Assembly (NCBI RefSeq): GCF_031157275.1
Contig: NZ_JAVIFW010000005.1
Span: forward strand, 372,001 to 436,000
Direction of reading: 5' to 3'
Source: Streptomyces sp. LHD-70
GTDB lineage: Bacteria; Actinomycetota; Actinomycetes; Streptomycetales; Streptomycetaceae
DNA length: 64,000 bases
Part shown: one piece after another, positions 17,336-24,683 of the stretch
How positions within the stretch are numbered: the first letter of the stretch is position 1
How the letters are laid out: the number at the start of each line of letters is the position of its first letter
Made by a program: the position numbers and the translations under genes
The notes under the pieces: model-generated
The model's input: only the letters and a program-made list of their open reading frames with translations
What the model was told of the DNA's origin: nothing
Database searches by the model: none

Positions 17336-17878
17336 TCAGACCTCGCCGCGCTGAAGGGCGTCGAACTTGCCCTCCTTCTTCGCGGCAACGATCTGGGCGG
17401 GCGACATCCGGGCCATGTCCTCACGCGTGAGCTGCGGGACACCCGTACCGCCCTGTCGGCCGAGACCAAGGCCCTGAGCGAACTCGGGCTTCTCAACCGG
17501 CTTCGGAAGCGACGAGACGAACTGGCCGATGGCGTCGCCGTTGACGGCGCCGTCGTCAGTCACGAACGAGCCGACGTTCAGGTACTCCAGGCCAGGCAGG
17601 TCGACGCCGGCCTTTGCGGCGTGGGCGCGAAGCTCTGCCTCAGCGAGGCGGGTACCGAACTCGCCGACCACTGCCTTGCGGGCCTCCGCGCGGGCGGCCT
17701 CAAGAGCCTTCTCGTGGTCACTGAGCGATGACTGCCGGAAACCGTCCAGCTCGGTGCTGGCCTGCTTGAAGCGGTCCTCGTTCTTCCGGGACAGCGACTT
17801 CCACTTCTCGACCTCTGCCTGAAGGGCAGCAACGTCGGGAGTGGACTCGGCGGGCGTCTCGTTCGGAGTCTCAGTCAT
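17336..17878 (-). CDS. Scaffolding protein
   Basis: 180 residues from the ATG at 17878 (MTETPNE). The acidic start is followed by a long coiled coil (ALQAEVEKWKSLSRKNEDRF, EKALEAARAEARKAVVGEF) and a C-terminal LTREDMARMSPAQIVAAKKEG, a classic scaffold ending that recurs in actinophage scaffolds. Located between portal and capsid genes. It directs capsid shell assembly and leaves the mature head. Confidence 0.88.
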   Translation of the reverse strand: MTETPNETPAESTPDVAALQAEVEKWKSLSRKNEDRFKQASTELDGFRQSSLSDHEKALEAARAEARKAVVGEFGTRLAEAELRAHAAKAGVDLPGLEYLNVGSFVTDDGAVNGDAIGQFVSSLPKPVEKPEFAQGLGLGRQGGTGVPQLTREDMARMSPAQIVAAKKEGKFDALQRGEV

Positions 17879-17913
17879 GTGCAACATCCATTTCGGATAG
17901 GGGAAACAAAAAA

Positions 17914-17932
17914 GGCCCCCGTTTCGGGGACC
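17914..17932 (-). terminator. Hairpin between portal and scaffold genes
   Basis: GGxCCCCG-like arms around a TTT/AAA loop, followed on the minus strand by CCTTTTTTGTTTCC. Likely a partial terminator or RNA-processing signal tuning scaffold/capsid expression. Confidence 0.6.
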
Positions 17933-17952
17933 GTCATGTGAGGTGCGCGGTA

Positions 17953-19440
17953 CTACTTGCCGGCCTTCTCACGGGCCGCGTTACCGCTGTTGCCCTGCGG
18001 CGCCTTGCTGGCTGCCTTCTGGGCCTTCTTGTCGCCCCCACCAGGCTTGGCTTCCTGGCCGGGCTGAACCATCGCAGCCTTCTCAGCCTGCGTCTGATAC
18101 TTGTCGGCCATCTCCATTTCGGTCTTGGCCTCTTCCTCCAACAGGTCCTGGAAGCGCTCGATTTGCTGCGGGGTGTACCCCGCGTCGAGCCAGAGCTGCT
18201 GCTTGGGAACGTTGAGCATCTGGAGCTTGAGCAGCGAGTCCATGTGCTGAGCCTCGGTGCGGTTCTCCGGGTCCTTCCACATGACCTCGGCCTCGTACGC
18301 CTCGGCCCGCTCCTTGTCCTTGAGGACGAGGAACGCGAGCCTCATGACCCGCTCCCACGCTTCACCGAAGTGCAGCATTCGTTCTCGGGTCTTGGCGATC
18401 AGGCCGGCCTCCGCGGAAGTGATGGAGTCTCCGGACGGGACCTGCCCGCCCTTGAGCATGTAGTGGAATGGGATGCGGGAGATCGACGCCATGTGCTGGA
18501 CGAGCATGTCGACGAGGTCGACGTAGTTGCTCAAGTCCGCGGCGTCGAACTGGCCGAAGGACGCTCCGGGGTCCTCGGCCTGGAGGAGCTTGTCCACTGC
18601 GACGCGGAACGGCTCGATGGCCCGGCCCTGCTCGTCCTCCTGGATCTCCAGACCGGTCACGTACCGCTGCGGCCAGGCCGCGTACTCGGACGCAACGAGC
18701 GCGTCCGCGGTGACCTTGTTGACCGCGTCCTGGATCGGGATGATTGGCGCCAGGTCCGACATCGGGTCACCGATGAGCCGGGTGCGGTTCTGGAGCGGGA
18801 CGACCGGTACGACCTTGAGCGGGTTCTTCTCCGTCGTCTCGATCGAGTAACCGGCGAGCGAGGGCCCGCCCGTACAGACCACGTCTTCGAGCCAGAGCGT
18901 GCAGTGCTCACGGCCCCAGTCATCGACGAAGAACTTGGCCGCGGCCTCGACTTCGCGTCGGGAGCCGGGCTTGAACTGGACGACCACCGTTTCGGCGGAC
19001 TCCACCGTGATGACGGGATCACCGTCCTTGTCGGCCCACACGACGACGTACGCAGAGCCCTGCGCCATTGCGTCCAGGTGGCCGGAGGCGGACTCGGCGT
19101 CGAGGAAGTTGCGCTGCCAGATACGGCGGGCTTCCTTGTCGGCCTGCGGCTCGTCCGTCATACGGAAGCCGTCGATGGCAAGCCGCTCGTTGACGCTGTC
19201 GATCACCAGGCCGCAGAAGTTGTCGTTCCAGTGGTCGAAGACATCAGCGAACTCGGAGCGGTACTTGGACTGGGCGAAGAGCATCTTCTGATGCCGGCCG
19301 TCGTAGTACTCGCCGAAGCGGCGGAACTTGCCCTGTTGAGCGGCGAGCTTCCCCTTGAGGTAGTCCATCCACTCGGCGGGACTGGCAGGCGGCGAACCTA
19401 TGTTGTCGCCGGGTGTCTTCTGCAAAGTGGCAGCGGTCAT
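17953..19440 (-). CDS. Portal protein (SPP1 Gp6-like)
   Basis: 495 residues, ATG at 19440. Matches the SPP1 Gp6-type portal layout: GEYYDGRHQKMLFAQSKYR near residue 45, WNDNFCGLVIDSVNERL, GSAYVVVWADKDG, a central stem/crown region with DLSNYVDLVDMLVQHMASIS and IPFHYMLKGGQVPSGDSI, and a C-terminal charged coiled coil (EEEAKTEMEMADKY) rich in K/A. It forms the dodecameric ring through which DNA enters. Next to the terminase gene, with 28 bases between. Confidence 0.92.
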   Translation of the reverse strand: MTAATLQKTPGDNIGSPPASPAEWMDYLKGKLAAQQGKFRRFGEYYDGRHQKMLFAQSKYRSEFADVFDHWNDNFCGLVIDSVNERLAIDGFRMTDEPQADKEARRIWQRNFLDAESASGHLDAMAQGSAYVVVWADKDGDPVITVESAETVVVQFKPGSRREVEAAAKFFVDDWGREHCTLWLEDVVCTGGPSLAGYSIETTEKNPLKVVPVVPLQNRTRLIGDPMSDLAPIIPIQDAVNKVTADALVASEYAAWPQRYVTGLEIQEDEQGRAIEPFRVAVDKLLQAEDPGASFGQFDAADLSNYVDLVDMLVQHMASISRIPFHYMLKGGQVPSGDSITSAEAGLIAKTRERMLHFGEAWERVMRLAFLVLKDKERAEAYEAEVMWKDPENRTEAQHMDSLLKLQMLNVPKQQLWLDAGYTPQQIERFQDLLEEEAKTEMEMADKYQTQAEKAAMVQPGQEAKPGGGDKKAQKAASKAPQGNSGNAAREKAGK

Positions 19441-19468
19441 TCAGGCCCCTTTCTGTGCGGGGCCTTAC

Positions 19469-21084
19469 TCAGAACCCGACAACTCGCCTTCGCTTGATCT
19501 GCATTCGTCCGTCAGCAATCGCATCGGCGCGGGCCTCGAAGGCCAAGATCGCGCACACGGCCAGGTCGATCTTTCGTTTCGACCGGGGGGAGTCCTTGCA
19601 AATGAGGAGGCCCTGGGGGACCTCCCTGGTCACTGCGTTAAGGCAGTGCCGGGTGATGTCCGGGTTGCCGTCGTGCTTCACGTCGCCGACCGCGACGGCG
19701 GAGTGCAGGCGCTCGGTGGCCTCGCACATCCGCATGGGCTTGTTGGTCCAGTACTCGAAGACGTAGTCGTCGCCGTACGTGATGGCCCAACGGCCAATGG
19801 CTTCCTGCCAGTACGGCGGGTCTCCGTAGAACCACTCGACCTTGTACATCTCGAAGGCCCGCTTCACCGCGGCCTCGACAGCGAGAACGTCAACTTCCCA
19901 GTCGGGCTGCTTCAGGTCGCGGGGGTTCTCCCACAGGCCCAGGAGGAACAGCTTGCCGTCCCGGAGACGGCAACCGACCAGCCCCGTGGCATCTCCGCGG
20001 AGGGAGCCGTCGAAGCCGATGGATATTTGGTCACCGGGCTGGATCGGATCGTCCTCGGCGAGACAGGCGTCCCACTCGGCCTTGATCAGCCAACCGTCCG
20101 CGTTCTCCTGGATGTTGTTCAAGTAGAAGCGGTACGCGACCGCGGGGGCGGTACGCGGGTCCATGATCGCGGCAACGATGCCGTCCACGTCGACCCAGTG
20201 GGAGTCGCCGTAGGCGTCGATGACACCGGCTCGGACCGCGTCCTCGTCCTTGAGGTCGATGTCCCTCTCTGCCTCGCGGCAGTCGTAGAGGATGCCCTTG
20301 GCCCCCAGCTCCATCGCGGCCTCGAAGGTCCGCTGAGCAATCGAGTTCTCGTTGGGGTTGAAGGCGTTGGTGGTCTCGATCAGCCGGGAGCCTGCGCCGG
20401 CCGTCTTCTGCACGTTGCGGTCGAGGGTTTCCCAGACGTAGACGCCCTGGTTCGACTCGATCCAGTGGTGCACCTCGTCACAAACAACAAAGTGGGCATG
20501 GCCCGGCCCCGGCAGGAGAGATCCCACCGGGGCCGGCCAAAGGTTGGCCTCGCCCCCTCAAGCCCTCGGGAGGAGGACGTGACGGGCTCGATGCGGCCGG
20601 GCCGCCCATCCTTGAACTGGATGATGCCCTTGCCGATGTCGAGGTTGAATTCCTTCTCGGCCGGAGACTCGGCCAACATGCCGCGGATCATGTCGCGGGT
20701 GTTCGCCGTCTGGTCGAGCGAGGTCGCTGCGATCTGGACGAGCGGGAGAGGAACCCTCTTACCGACCGGCATCCCGTTCTCGTCGAAGTGCGAGAACCGA
20801 GAGGGGCCGATGAATTCCACAATCGCCAACGTGGCCAACAACGGCGTCTTGCCCCAGCCCTTTGCGCGGCGAAGAGCCGCGGAGCGATAGAGCCACTTTC
20901 CCTTGTCGTCGATGGCGTACATCCACAGCACGAAGCGCAACTGCTCGGCGGTGAATCGCCACGGCTGTCCGGCGTTCTCGCCGTCAGGCTGCACGATGTA
21001 CTTCTGAGCCCAACGGATAATGCCGTAACCGAGACTCCGAGTGGGGTGGGGGACGCCGGAAGGCACGTTTCCCGTAATCGGCAT
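19469..21084 (-). CDS. Terminase large subunit, reading frame interrupted by a 50-base insertion
   Basis: Packaging ATPase-nuclease. The N-terminal frame runs from the ATG at 21084 with the adenine-binding region and P-loop (RRAKGWGKTP near residue 70) to EGARPTF; the C-terminal frame resumes with FVVCDEVHHW (Walker B) and continues with the RNase H-like nuclease (SIGFDGSLRGD, FYGDPPYWQE, DLAVCAILAFEA). Between EGARPTF and VVCDEVHHW lie exactly 50 extra bases forming a GC-rich hairpin; removing them restores one 521-residue frame, a normal length for the family. As written, the first frame runs on to 20380 and the second has no obvious start. Either an inactivating insertion or a recoding element. 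Confidence 0.85.
20489..20538 (-). other. 50-base hairpin insertion within terminase gene
   Basis: Starts immediately after codon TTT (20541-20539) and ends with TTT (20491-20489). The arms GGCCGGCCCCGG and CCGGGGCCGGGCC pair over 12 base pairs with one bulged G; an inner GGA/TCC pair closes a TCTC loop. No stop codon occurs in frame inside it. The matched TTT codons on each side give the same arithmetic (47 bases plus landing codon) as the phage T4 gene 60 bypass element. Confidence 0.7.
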
Positions 21085-21098
21085 CCCTCACCACCTTT

Positions 21099-21536
21099 CT
21101 ACGACTCGGAAAGCATCTTGAACAGCTCCTCGTCCATGCTCGAAGTGCTGGCCTCCTGAGCGGCCTTTTGGGCCTCTTCCTCGGCCTGCTGGTCAAAGTT
21201 CATTCGGAGGCGTGCTCGGTCCTCCGTGGTTGCGCCCCACTTACCAACGCGCTGCCGGATTTCTCCGGCCAGCTTCACGTCACCCTGATAAAAGGCATCG
21301 ACGAGCTTCGTGGTGAGTTCCAGCTCGGCCCAGTCAGTCTCTAGCCAGTGCTCGGTTTGAGGGGCTGATGCCCATGTCTTCCAGAAGCGCTTGGCGCCAC
21401 CAGTGGAAATGGCCAGGGCCTTTGGAAGAGCCCGGCTCTCGCCGGAGGCGAGGCTCAGGGAATGCTCACCGAGAGCGTGGTCGGTATTGCGCCGTCGAGA
21501 GTTCGGGCTCGGTGCCGGCCCGCGTCGAGCTGGCAT
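21099..21536 (-). CDS. Terminase small subunit
   Basis: 145 residues from the ATG at 21536 (MPARRGPAPSPNSRRRN). A basic N-terminal arm is followed by a helical region (GGAKRFWKTWASAPQTEHWLE, ELELTTKLVDAFYQGDVKLAGEIRQR) and an acidic glutamine-rich C-terminus ending SMDEELFKMLSES. This is the common layout of actinophage small terminases that recognise the packaging site and recruit the large subunit. It ends 14 bases before the large-subunit start. Confidence 0.82.
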   Translation of the reverse strand: MPARRGPAPSPNSRRRNTDHALGEHSLSLASGESRALPKALAISTGGAKRFWKTWASAPQTEHWLETDWAELELTTKLVDAFYQGDVKLAGEIRQRVGKWGATTEDRARLRMNFDQQAEEEAQKAAQEASTSSMDEELFKMLSES

Positions 21537-21538
21537 CG

Positions 21539-21715
21539 TCACCACCTCGTCAGAAGGCTGGTCTGGACCCCATACAGCTCCCCGAGTTCCTGCATCTCGA
21601 CCAGTGCGTCTTGCTGCCATGAGCGCTTCTCCGCGGCCTTGCTGGGCCGCGAGGCGACCTTCGCCGGGGGAAAGGCACACGTGCAGTCGTTGCACAGGCC
21701 GTCGCAGTCGGGCAC
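21539..21715 (-). CDS. Small Cys-rich protein
   Basis: 58 residues from a GTG at 21715, preceded by GGAGG at good spacing and ending two bases before the small terminase start. The N-terminus VPDCDGLCNDCTCAF has four cysteines in a CxxxCxxCxC arrangement, suggesting a zinc- or disulphide-bound knuckle; the remainder is helical and charged. Not a recognised family. Location suggests a packaging accessory role, which is a guess. Confidence 0.55.
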   Translation of the reverse strand: MPDCDGLCNDCTCAFPPAKVASRPSKAAEKRSWQQDALVEMQELGELYGVQTSLLTRW

Positions 21716-21863
21716 GGGGAACCTCCAGAGGGGCTGAGTGAATGAATGATTGGAAGACCGGCCCGTTGTGGGCCGGGTAGGGTCGCGAGCAGCCCGAACC
21801 GATATGGCGTGTGACGGCGAGGCCCCGGTGCCCCCCTTCGGGGACGGAGTACCGCCGGGGCCG

Positions 21864-22184
21864 CTATCGGTCCTCGTAGTACGTCTTCTGCCTGTGGCAG
21901 CCACGGCACAGGACCCACAGGTTCGACAGTTCCCAGGTCCCGCCCTTGGCGATGGGGACCAGGTGGTCAACCTCCAGCTCGGTCTTCGAGCCGCAGCGCT
22001 GGCAGGTGAAGCGGTCGCGGGCGAGCACCGCGGCTCGCCGCTTGTGGAAGTCGCCGGGCCGGTTCTTGTTCCTGGCGGAGGTCTTCCAGCCCCTCTTGGG
22101 AGGGGCATGTTCCTCACAGCGACCAGAGCGAACGGTCACAGAGGTGCAGCCCACTGACATGCAGATCGACTTGGCTCGGGGCAT
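21864..22184 (-). CDS. HNH endonuclease (packaging-associated)
   Basis: 106 residues, ATG at 22184. Two Cys pairs (CTSV..C, CQRC) and the HNH core ELEVDHLVPIAKGGTWELSNL followed by LCRGCHRQKT identify an HNH nuclease with a structural zinc site. Genes like this beside terminase are known in many cos-type siphophages, where they help terminase cut at cos. It is the first gene of the late strand after the regulatory gap. Confidence 0.88.
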   Translation of the reverse strand: MPRAKSICMSVGCTSVTVRSGRCEEHAPPKRGWKTSARNKNRPGDFHKRRAAVLARDRFTCQRCGSKTELEVDHLVPIAKGGTWELSNLWVLCRGCHRQKTYYEDR

Positions 22185-22206
22185 CGTGGCCTCCCTCCGT
22201 GACGTG

Positions 22207-22275
22207 GTGAGTCGGCGGGATTCGAACCCGCTCTGCCCCCTGAACGGGGGAGTGCACTCCGCACACCGCGACTCC
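22207..22275 (-). tRNA. tRNA-like sequence, probably degenerate
   Basis: The minus strand has a textbook T arm (GCGGG-TTCGAAT-CCCGC) and an acceptor stem with six of seven pairs (GGAGTCG with CGACTCA). The D arm is weak (GTG/CAC), the anticodon arm is CCCCCGTTCAGGGGG, which gives only four good pairs with a seven-base loop CGTTCAG lacking U33 (candidate anticodon UUC), and the variable loop is short. About 69 bases in total. Either a decayed phage tRNA or a tRNA mimic. Confidence 0.35.
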
Positions 22276-22597
22276 AGCGGGTAGCGACCCCGCCTTCACC
22301 CGCTCCGGGGATCAACCGGAGCGAACTGAGTGAGTGAGGCCCCGGCCGGTTACTTGTCTGGCGGCCGGGGCCTCGTCCTCCCTGGGCCTCTACAAGGGAG
22401 AGCACTCGACCTTGGAGATCAACAGAGAGGAAACTGAGAGATCCTTTGAAGGATCTTCTGAGGATTTATTAACCAATACTTAAGTTGCTAGTTGAAAGAC
22501 TTTCGTTCGACCTCGCTTCGCTCGGTCTCACTAAGTATGTAGGTGTTACCGGTCGGCCAGATAACGGCCGACTAAGAAACTGAGACCTGGATCACAG

Positions 22598-22612
22598 GTT
22601 GAGTGGAGTACT
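22598..22612 (+). promoter_or_regulatory. Degenerate copy of the 15-base element
   Basis: GTTGAGTGGAGTACT matches GTTGATTTGAGTACC at 12 of 15 positions. It lies 45 bases before the second degenerate copy, upstream of the repressor gene, so it is a candidate weak operator. Confidence 0.5.
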
Positions 22613-22647
22613 GGCCCCTCATGTACGACCATGGGGATGGGTTGTGC

Positions 22648-22686
22648 GACTCAGAGTTGATCTGAGTCCTACTCAGGTAGTATGAT
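22648..22686 (+). promoter_or_regulatory. Candidate promoter with overlapping operator upstream of repressor gene
   Basis: TTGATC (22657-22662), 18 bases, TATGAT (22681-22686). The -35 lies in the loop and right arm of a perfect inverted repeat GACTCAG-AGTTGAT-CTGAGTC (22648-22668) and within GTTGATCTGAGTCCT, a relative of the dispersed element. This arrangement suggests autoregulation by the repressor. Confidence 0.6.
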
Positions 22687-22733
22687 CACGAACCAACAAC
22701 AAGTTGCATTGATCACAGGGAGGGAAGGCAACC

Positions 22734-23249
22734 ATGGCGAAGCTGCCCACAGACGGTGTCCTGAGAAAGCTGTTCCAGCTCGGGCAGACGGACTCCGAGA
22801 TCGCCGAAGAGTATGACGTGACCGTCGCGGCAGTGAACAAGCGCATGGTCGCCATGGGGCTGCGCAGGAAGCCGATCGCCACCCGTGTGACCGAGGGGAT
22901 CAACCGCGCCTGGGACCTGAAGTCGGAGGCCGGCACCACGAGCCACCACAACAAGCGACCCATCCAGGGCCTGAAGTACTACCTCCGCCAGCAGCTCGGC
23001 GACCAGCTCAGTGCGACGCAGACGAAGCACATGAACCAGCTCCTCAAGCGACTTGAGCGCGACAACGTAATCCTCGACTACGACCGCGACAGCGTGGACG
23101 GCTACGTCTTCCGCGAGCGCCAGCCGGAGGACGGGCGCCGCGTCATGCGCTGGCCCGACAGTGCCGAGCTGCCCAGTGAGGAGTTCCGCGCAGCCCTGGA
23201 GCTTCCCCAGCCTGAGCAGGGTCAGGGTGATGGGGGCTCCGAGAGCTGA
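22734..23249 (+). CDS. Probable immunity repressor (L5 gp71-like DNA-binding protein)
   Basis: 171 residues, ATG at 22734 with GGGAGGGAAGG-type ribosome site. Helix-turn-helix at about residues 19-40 (SEIAEEYDVTVAAVNKRMVA). The later part (LKRLERDNVILDYDRDSV, then a short strand, VMRWPDSAE) follows the same order as I remember for mycobacteriophage L5 gp71 (DDDLVLEFDP... then LLWSWPDD). It is monocistronic, preceded by an operator-overlapped promoter and followed by a strong terminator, as expected of a maintenance repressor. Similarity is by eye; alternative is an early activator. Confidence 0.7.
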   Translation: MAKLPTDGVLRKLFQLGQTDSEIAEEYDVTVAAVNKRMVAMGLRRKPIATRVTEGINRAWDLKSEAGTTSHHNKRPIQGLKYYLRQQLGDQLSATQTKHMNQLLKRLERDNVILDYDRDSVDGYVFRERQPEDGRRVMRWPDSAELPSEEFRAALELPQPEQGQGDGGSES

Positions 23250-23317
23250 TCAGTGAATGATTTGTTCGCGGTAGGACCAAGGTCCCTGTCACCCCAGGAC
23301 CAACGTCCCGCCTGGAG

Positions 23318-23340
23318 CCCCCCGGTCGCCTGCCGGGGGG
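23318..23340 (+). terminator. Intrinsic terminator after repressor gene
   Basis: CCCCCCGG, seven-base loop, CCGGGGGG followed by TTTGCTTTT. It isolates repressor transcription from the downstream early operon. Confidence 0.85.
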
Positions 23341-23341
23341 T

Positions 23342-23370
23342 TTGCTTTTGCCCTAGGGCTCCTGTACTAC
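23342..23370 (+). promoter_or_regulatory. Candidate early promoter
   Basis: TTGCTT (23342-23347), 17 bases, TACTAC (23365-23370), with copy 2 of the dispersed element starting 13 bases downstream at the expected transcript start. A repressor bound there would block the early operon. Confidence 0.45.
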
Positions 23371-23383
23371 TGAGAAGCGTCCG

Positions 23384-23398
23384 GTTGATTTGAGTACC
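23384..23398 (+). promoter_or_regulatory. Dispersed 15-base element, copy 2
   Basis: GTTGATTTGAGTACC, exact. Located just after the repressor terminator and before the first early gene; oriented with transcription. Confidence 0.8.
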
Positions 23399-23455
23399 GA
23401 TCCACCGGGCGGCGCGTTGCAAGGCGAACTTCGCGAGAAATGGAAGAAAGCAAGA

Positions 23456-23815
23456 ATGGCAATAACGCTTCTGCCTTCGGTTATTCCTGCCCGCCGGATC
23501 GAAAAGATCCGCGAGCTGGCCAAGGTAGTTGAAGCCTGCACCTTTGCGTCACCGCCGCAAGACCTTCTAATGACCATCGGAGCCAGTCTTTCGCTAATCC
23601 TCACCAAGGACGCTGGCTTCTACTTCGACGTTGTATTCACCGACCTCACGACCGAGGAGTGCCTGTATGAGATCGACCAAGCCTTCGAGGCCCGCGGCCT
23701 GGCTCGATGGCGGGAAGCCGTAGTCGAACTGGTGTCCGCTTCCCGGCCGCACCCGAGCTTCCCCGGCAGCAGCCGCATCACGTACCTGATCGTCCACCCG
23801 GAGGCCCTTGTATGA
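23456..23815 (+). CDS. Hypothetical early protein
   Basis: 119 residues from the ATG at 23456, preceded by GGAAGAAAG. The frame is open further back to a TTG inside the dispersed element, but that start would lack a ribosome site. The sequence is mixed alpha/beta with no recognised motif. It overlaps the nuclease gene start (ATGA), so the two are translationally coupled. In L5-type phages small unknown genes occupy the same slot between repressor and the Cas4-like nuclease. Confidence 0.6.
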   Translation: MAITLLPSVIPARRIEKIRELAKVVEACTFASPPQDLLMTIGASLSLILTKDAGFYFDVVFTDLTTEECLYEIDQAFEARGLARWREAVVELVSASRPHPSFPGSSRITYLIVHPEALV

Positions 23816-24588
23816 GCATCGAGACCCAGCCCCGCAGCGTCAGCCAGACCGAGCAGTACGAGAAGTGCGCCTGGCGCTTCTATCTCCAGCGCGTAGAGCG
23901 AGTGATCCCCAGGCCGGCCGCCTGGAGCCACCACGGCACGGCCTTCCATGCCGTCGCAGAAGCGTTCGAACTGTCCGGCCGGACCATGGGGGAGGACGAG
24001 GCGCTACAGCTCTTCTCCGACCGCTACAGCGCCCTCATCAATAAGGCCCTGGAGAAGGAGGCCGACACGGACAGGTGGCTGGCCGCGGGCTACACGGGCG
24101 GCGAGGACATCGAACGCCGCTACGTCCTCGGTCAGAACCAGGTGAGTCACTACGTCACCACCTGGGCCGAGCAGCACCCCACCACGACATGGAGGACGCC
24201 GGACGGTACGCCCGGCCTGGAGCTGTACTTCATGGTCGAGCTGGGCGGCGTGAAGGTCCGCGGGTACATCGACCAGCTCGTTGACGACGAAGACGCGGTG
24301 CGCCCGCGGGACTGGAAGACCGGCTCAACGAAGTCGAAGTTCCAGCTCCAGACGTACGGCGTCGCGGTGCGCAAGCTGTACGGCGTCGAGGTCAACAAGG
24401 CGGACTGGTACCTGGCGAAGGAAGGCCGGCTGTCGCGGCCGGTGAAGCTCGATGAGGTTCGCGAAGAGGACGTGGCCGAACGGTTCGCGGCCATGGATGC
24501 GGGCGTGAAGCGTGGCGACTTCCCGGCGAACCCTGGCTACGACTGCCGGTTCTGTGACGTGAGTCATGCCTGTTCATTTAGGCAATAA
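23812..24588 (+). CDS. Cas4/RecB-like PD-(D/E)XK nuclease
   Basis: 258 residues, ATG at 23812. Motifs in order: SQTEQYEKCAWRFYLQRV (N-terminal arm with first Cys), GTAFHAVAE (motif I His), GYIDQLV and later RDWKTG (motifs II and III, D and DxK), QLQTYGVAV (QxxxY motif) and C-terminal CRFCDVSHAC. The Cys arrangement is compatible with the iron-sulphur cluster of Cas4/AddB-type nucleases. Likely processes DNA ends in phage recombination. Its TAA stop abuts copy 3 of the dispersed element. Confidence 0.85.
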   Translation: MSIETQPRSVSQTEQYEKCAWRFYLQRVERVIPRPAAWSHHGTAFHAVAEAFELSGRTMGEDEALQLFSDRYSALINKALEKEADTDRWLAAGYTGGEDIERRYVLGQNQVSHYVTTWAEQHPTTTWRTPDGTPGLELYFMVELGGVKVRGYIDQLVDDEDAVRPRDWKTGSTKSKFQLQTYGVAVRKLYGVEVNKADWYLAKEGRLSRPVKLDEVREEDVAERFAAMDAGVKRGDFPANPGYDCRFCDVSHACSFRQ

Positions 24589-24618
24589 GTTGATTTGAGT
24601 ACCGCCAGGCGGTAGAGT
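24589..24618 (+). promoter_or_regulatory. Dispersed element copy 3 overlapping a promoter
   Basis: GTTGATTTGAGTACC (24589-24603). TTGATT at 24590-24595 is followed after exactly 17 bases by TAGAGT (24613-24618), a credible -10. The element would let the repressor cover the -35. Confidence 0.7.
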
Positions 24619-24635
24619 CGACAACGTAAGCAGGG

Positions 24636-24658
24636 GCCCGCAGCGGCGGGCTTGTTCT
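24636..24658 (+). terminator. Short terminator/attenuator downstream of copy 3 promoter
   Basis: GCCCGC-AGCG-GCGGGC followed by TTGTTCTT, about 20 bases after the predicted -10. Transcripts starting here would be only about 30-40 bases unless read through. Confidence 0.55.
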
Positions 24659-24669
24659 TAGACCTGAAA

Positions 24670-24683
24670 GTTGATTTGAGTAC
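24670..24683 (+). promoter_or_regulatory. Dispersed element copy 4, abutting a start codon
   Basis: GTTGATTTGAGTAC is followed directly by ATG (24684). There is no recognisable Shine-Dalgarno between element and start, and no -10 at the usual spacing. Confidence 0.75.

Larger units (their letters stand above)
22276..22733. promoter_or_regulatory. Hairpin-rich divergent regulatory gap; predicted location of virion ends (cos)
   Basis: No credible gene is seen. It contains CGCTCCGG/CCGGAGCG (22301-22323), a 13-bp stem GAGGCCCCGGCCG/CGGCCGGGGCCTC (22336-22374), AGATCCTT/AAGGATCT (22439-22456) and GTCGGCC/GGCCGAC (22552-22572), plus an AT-rich stretch at 22450-22500. It lies between the packaging genes and the early repressor gene, where the ends of L5-type phage genomes meet after circularisation. 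The cos assignment is an inference. Confidence 0.5.

Noticed and set aside
23390..23455. TTG start inside element copy 2 for the first early gene
   Set aside because: No ribosome site and it would translate the element; ATG at 23456 with GGAAGAAAG upstream is preferred.
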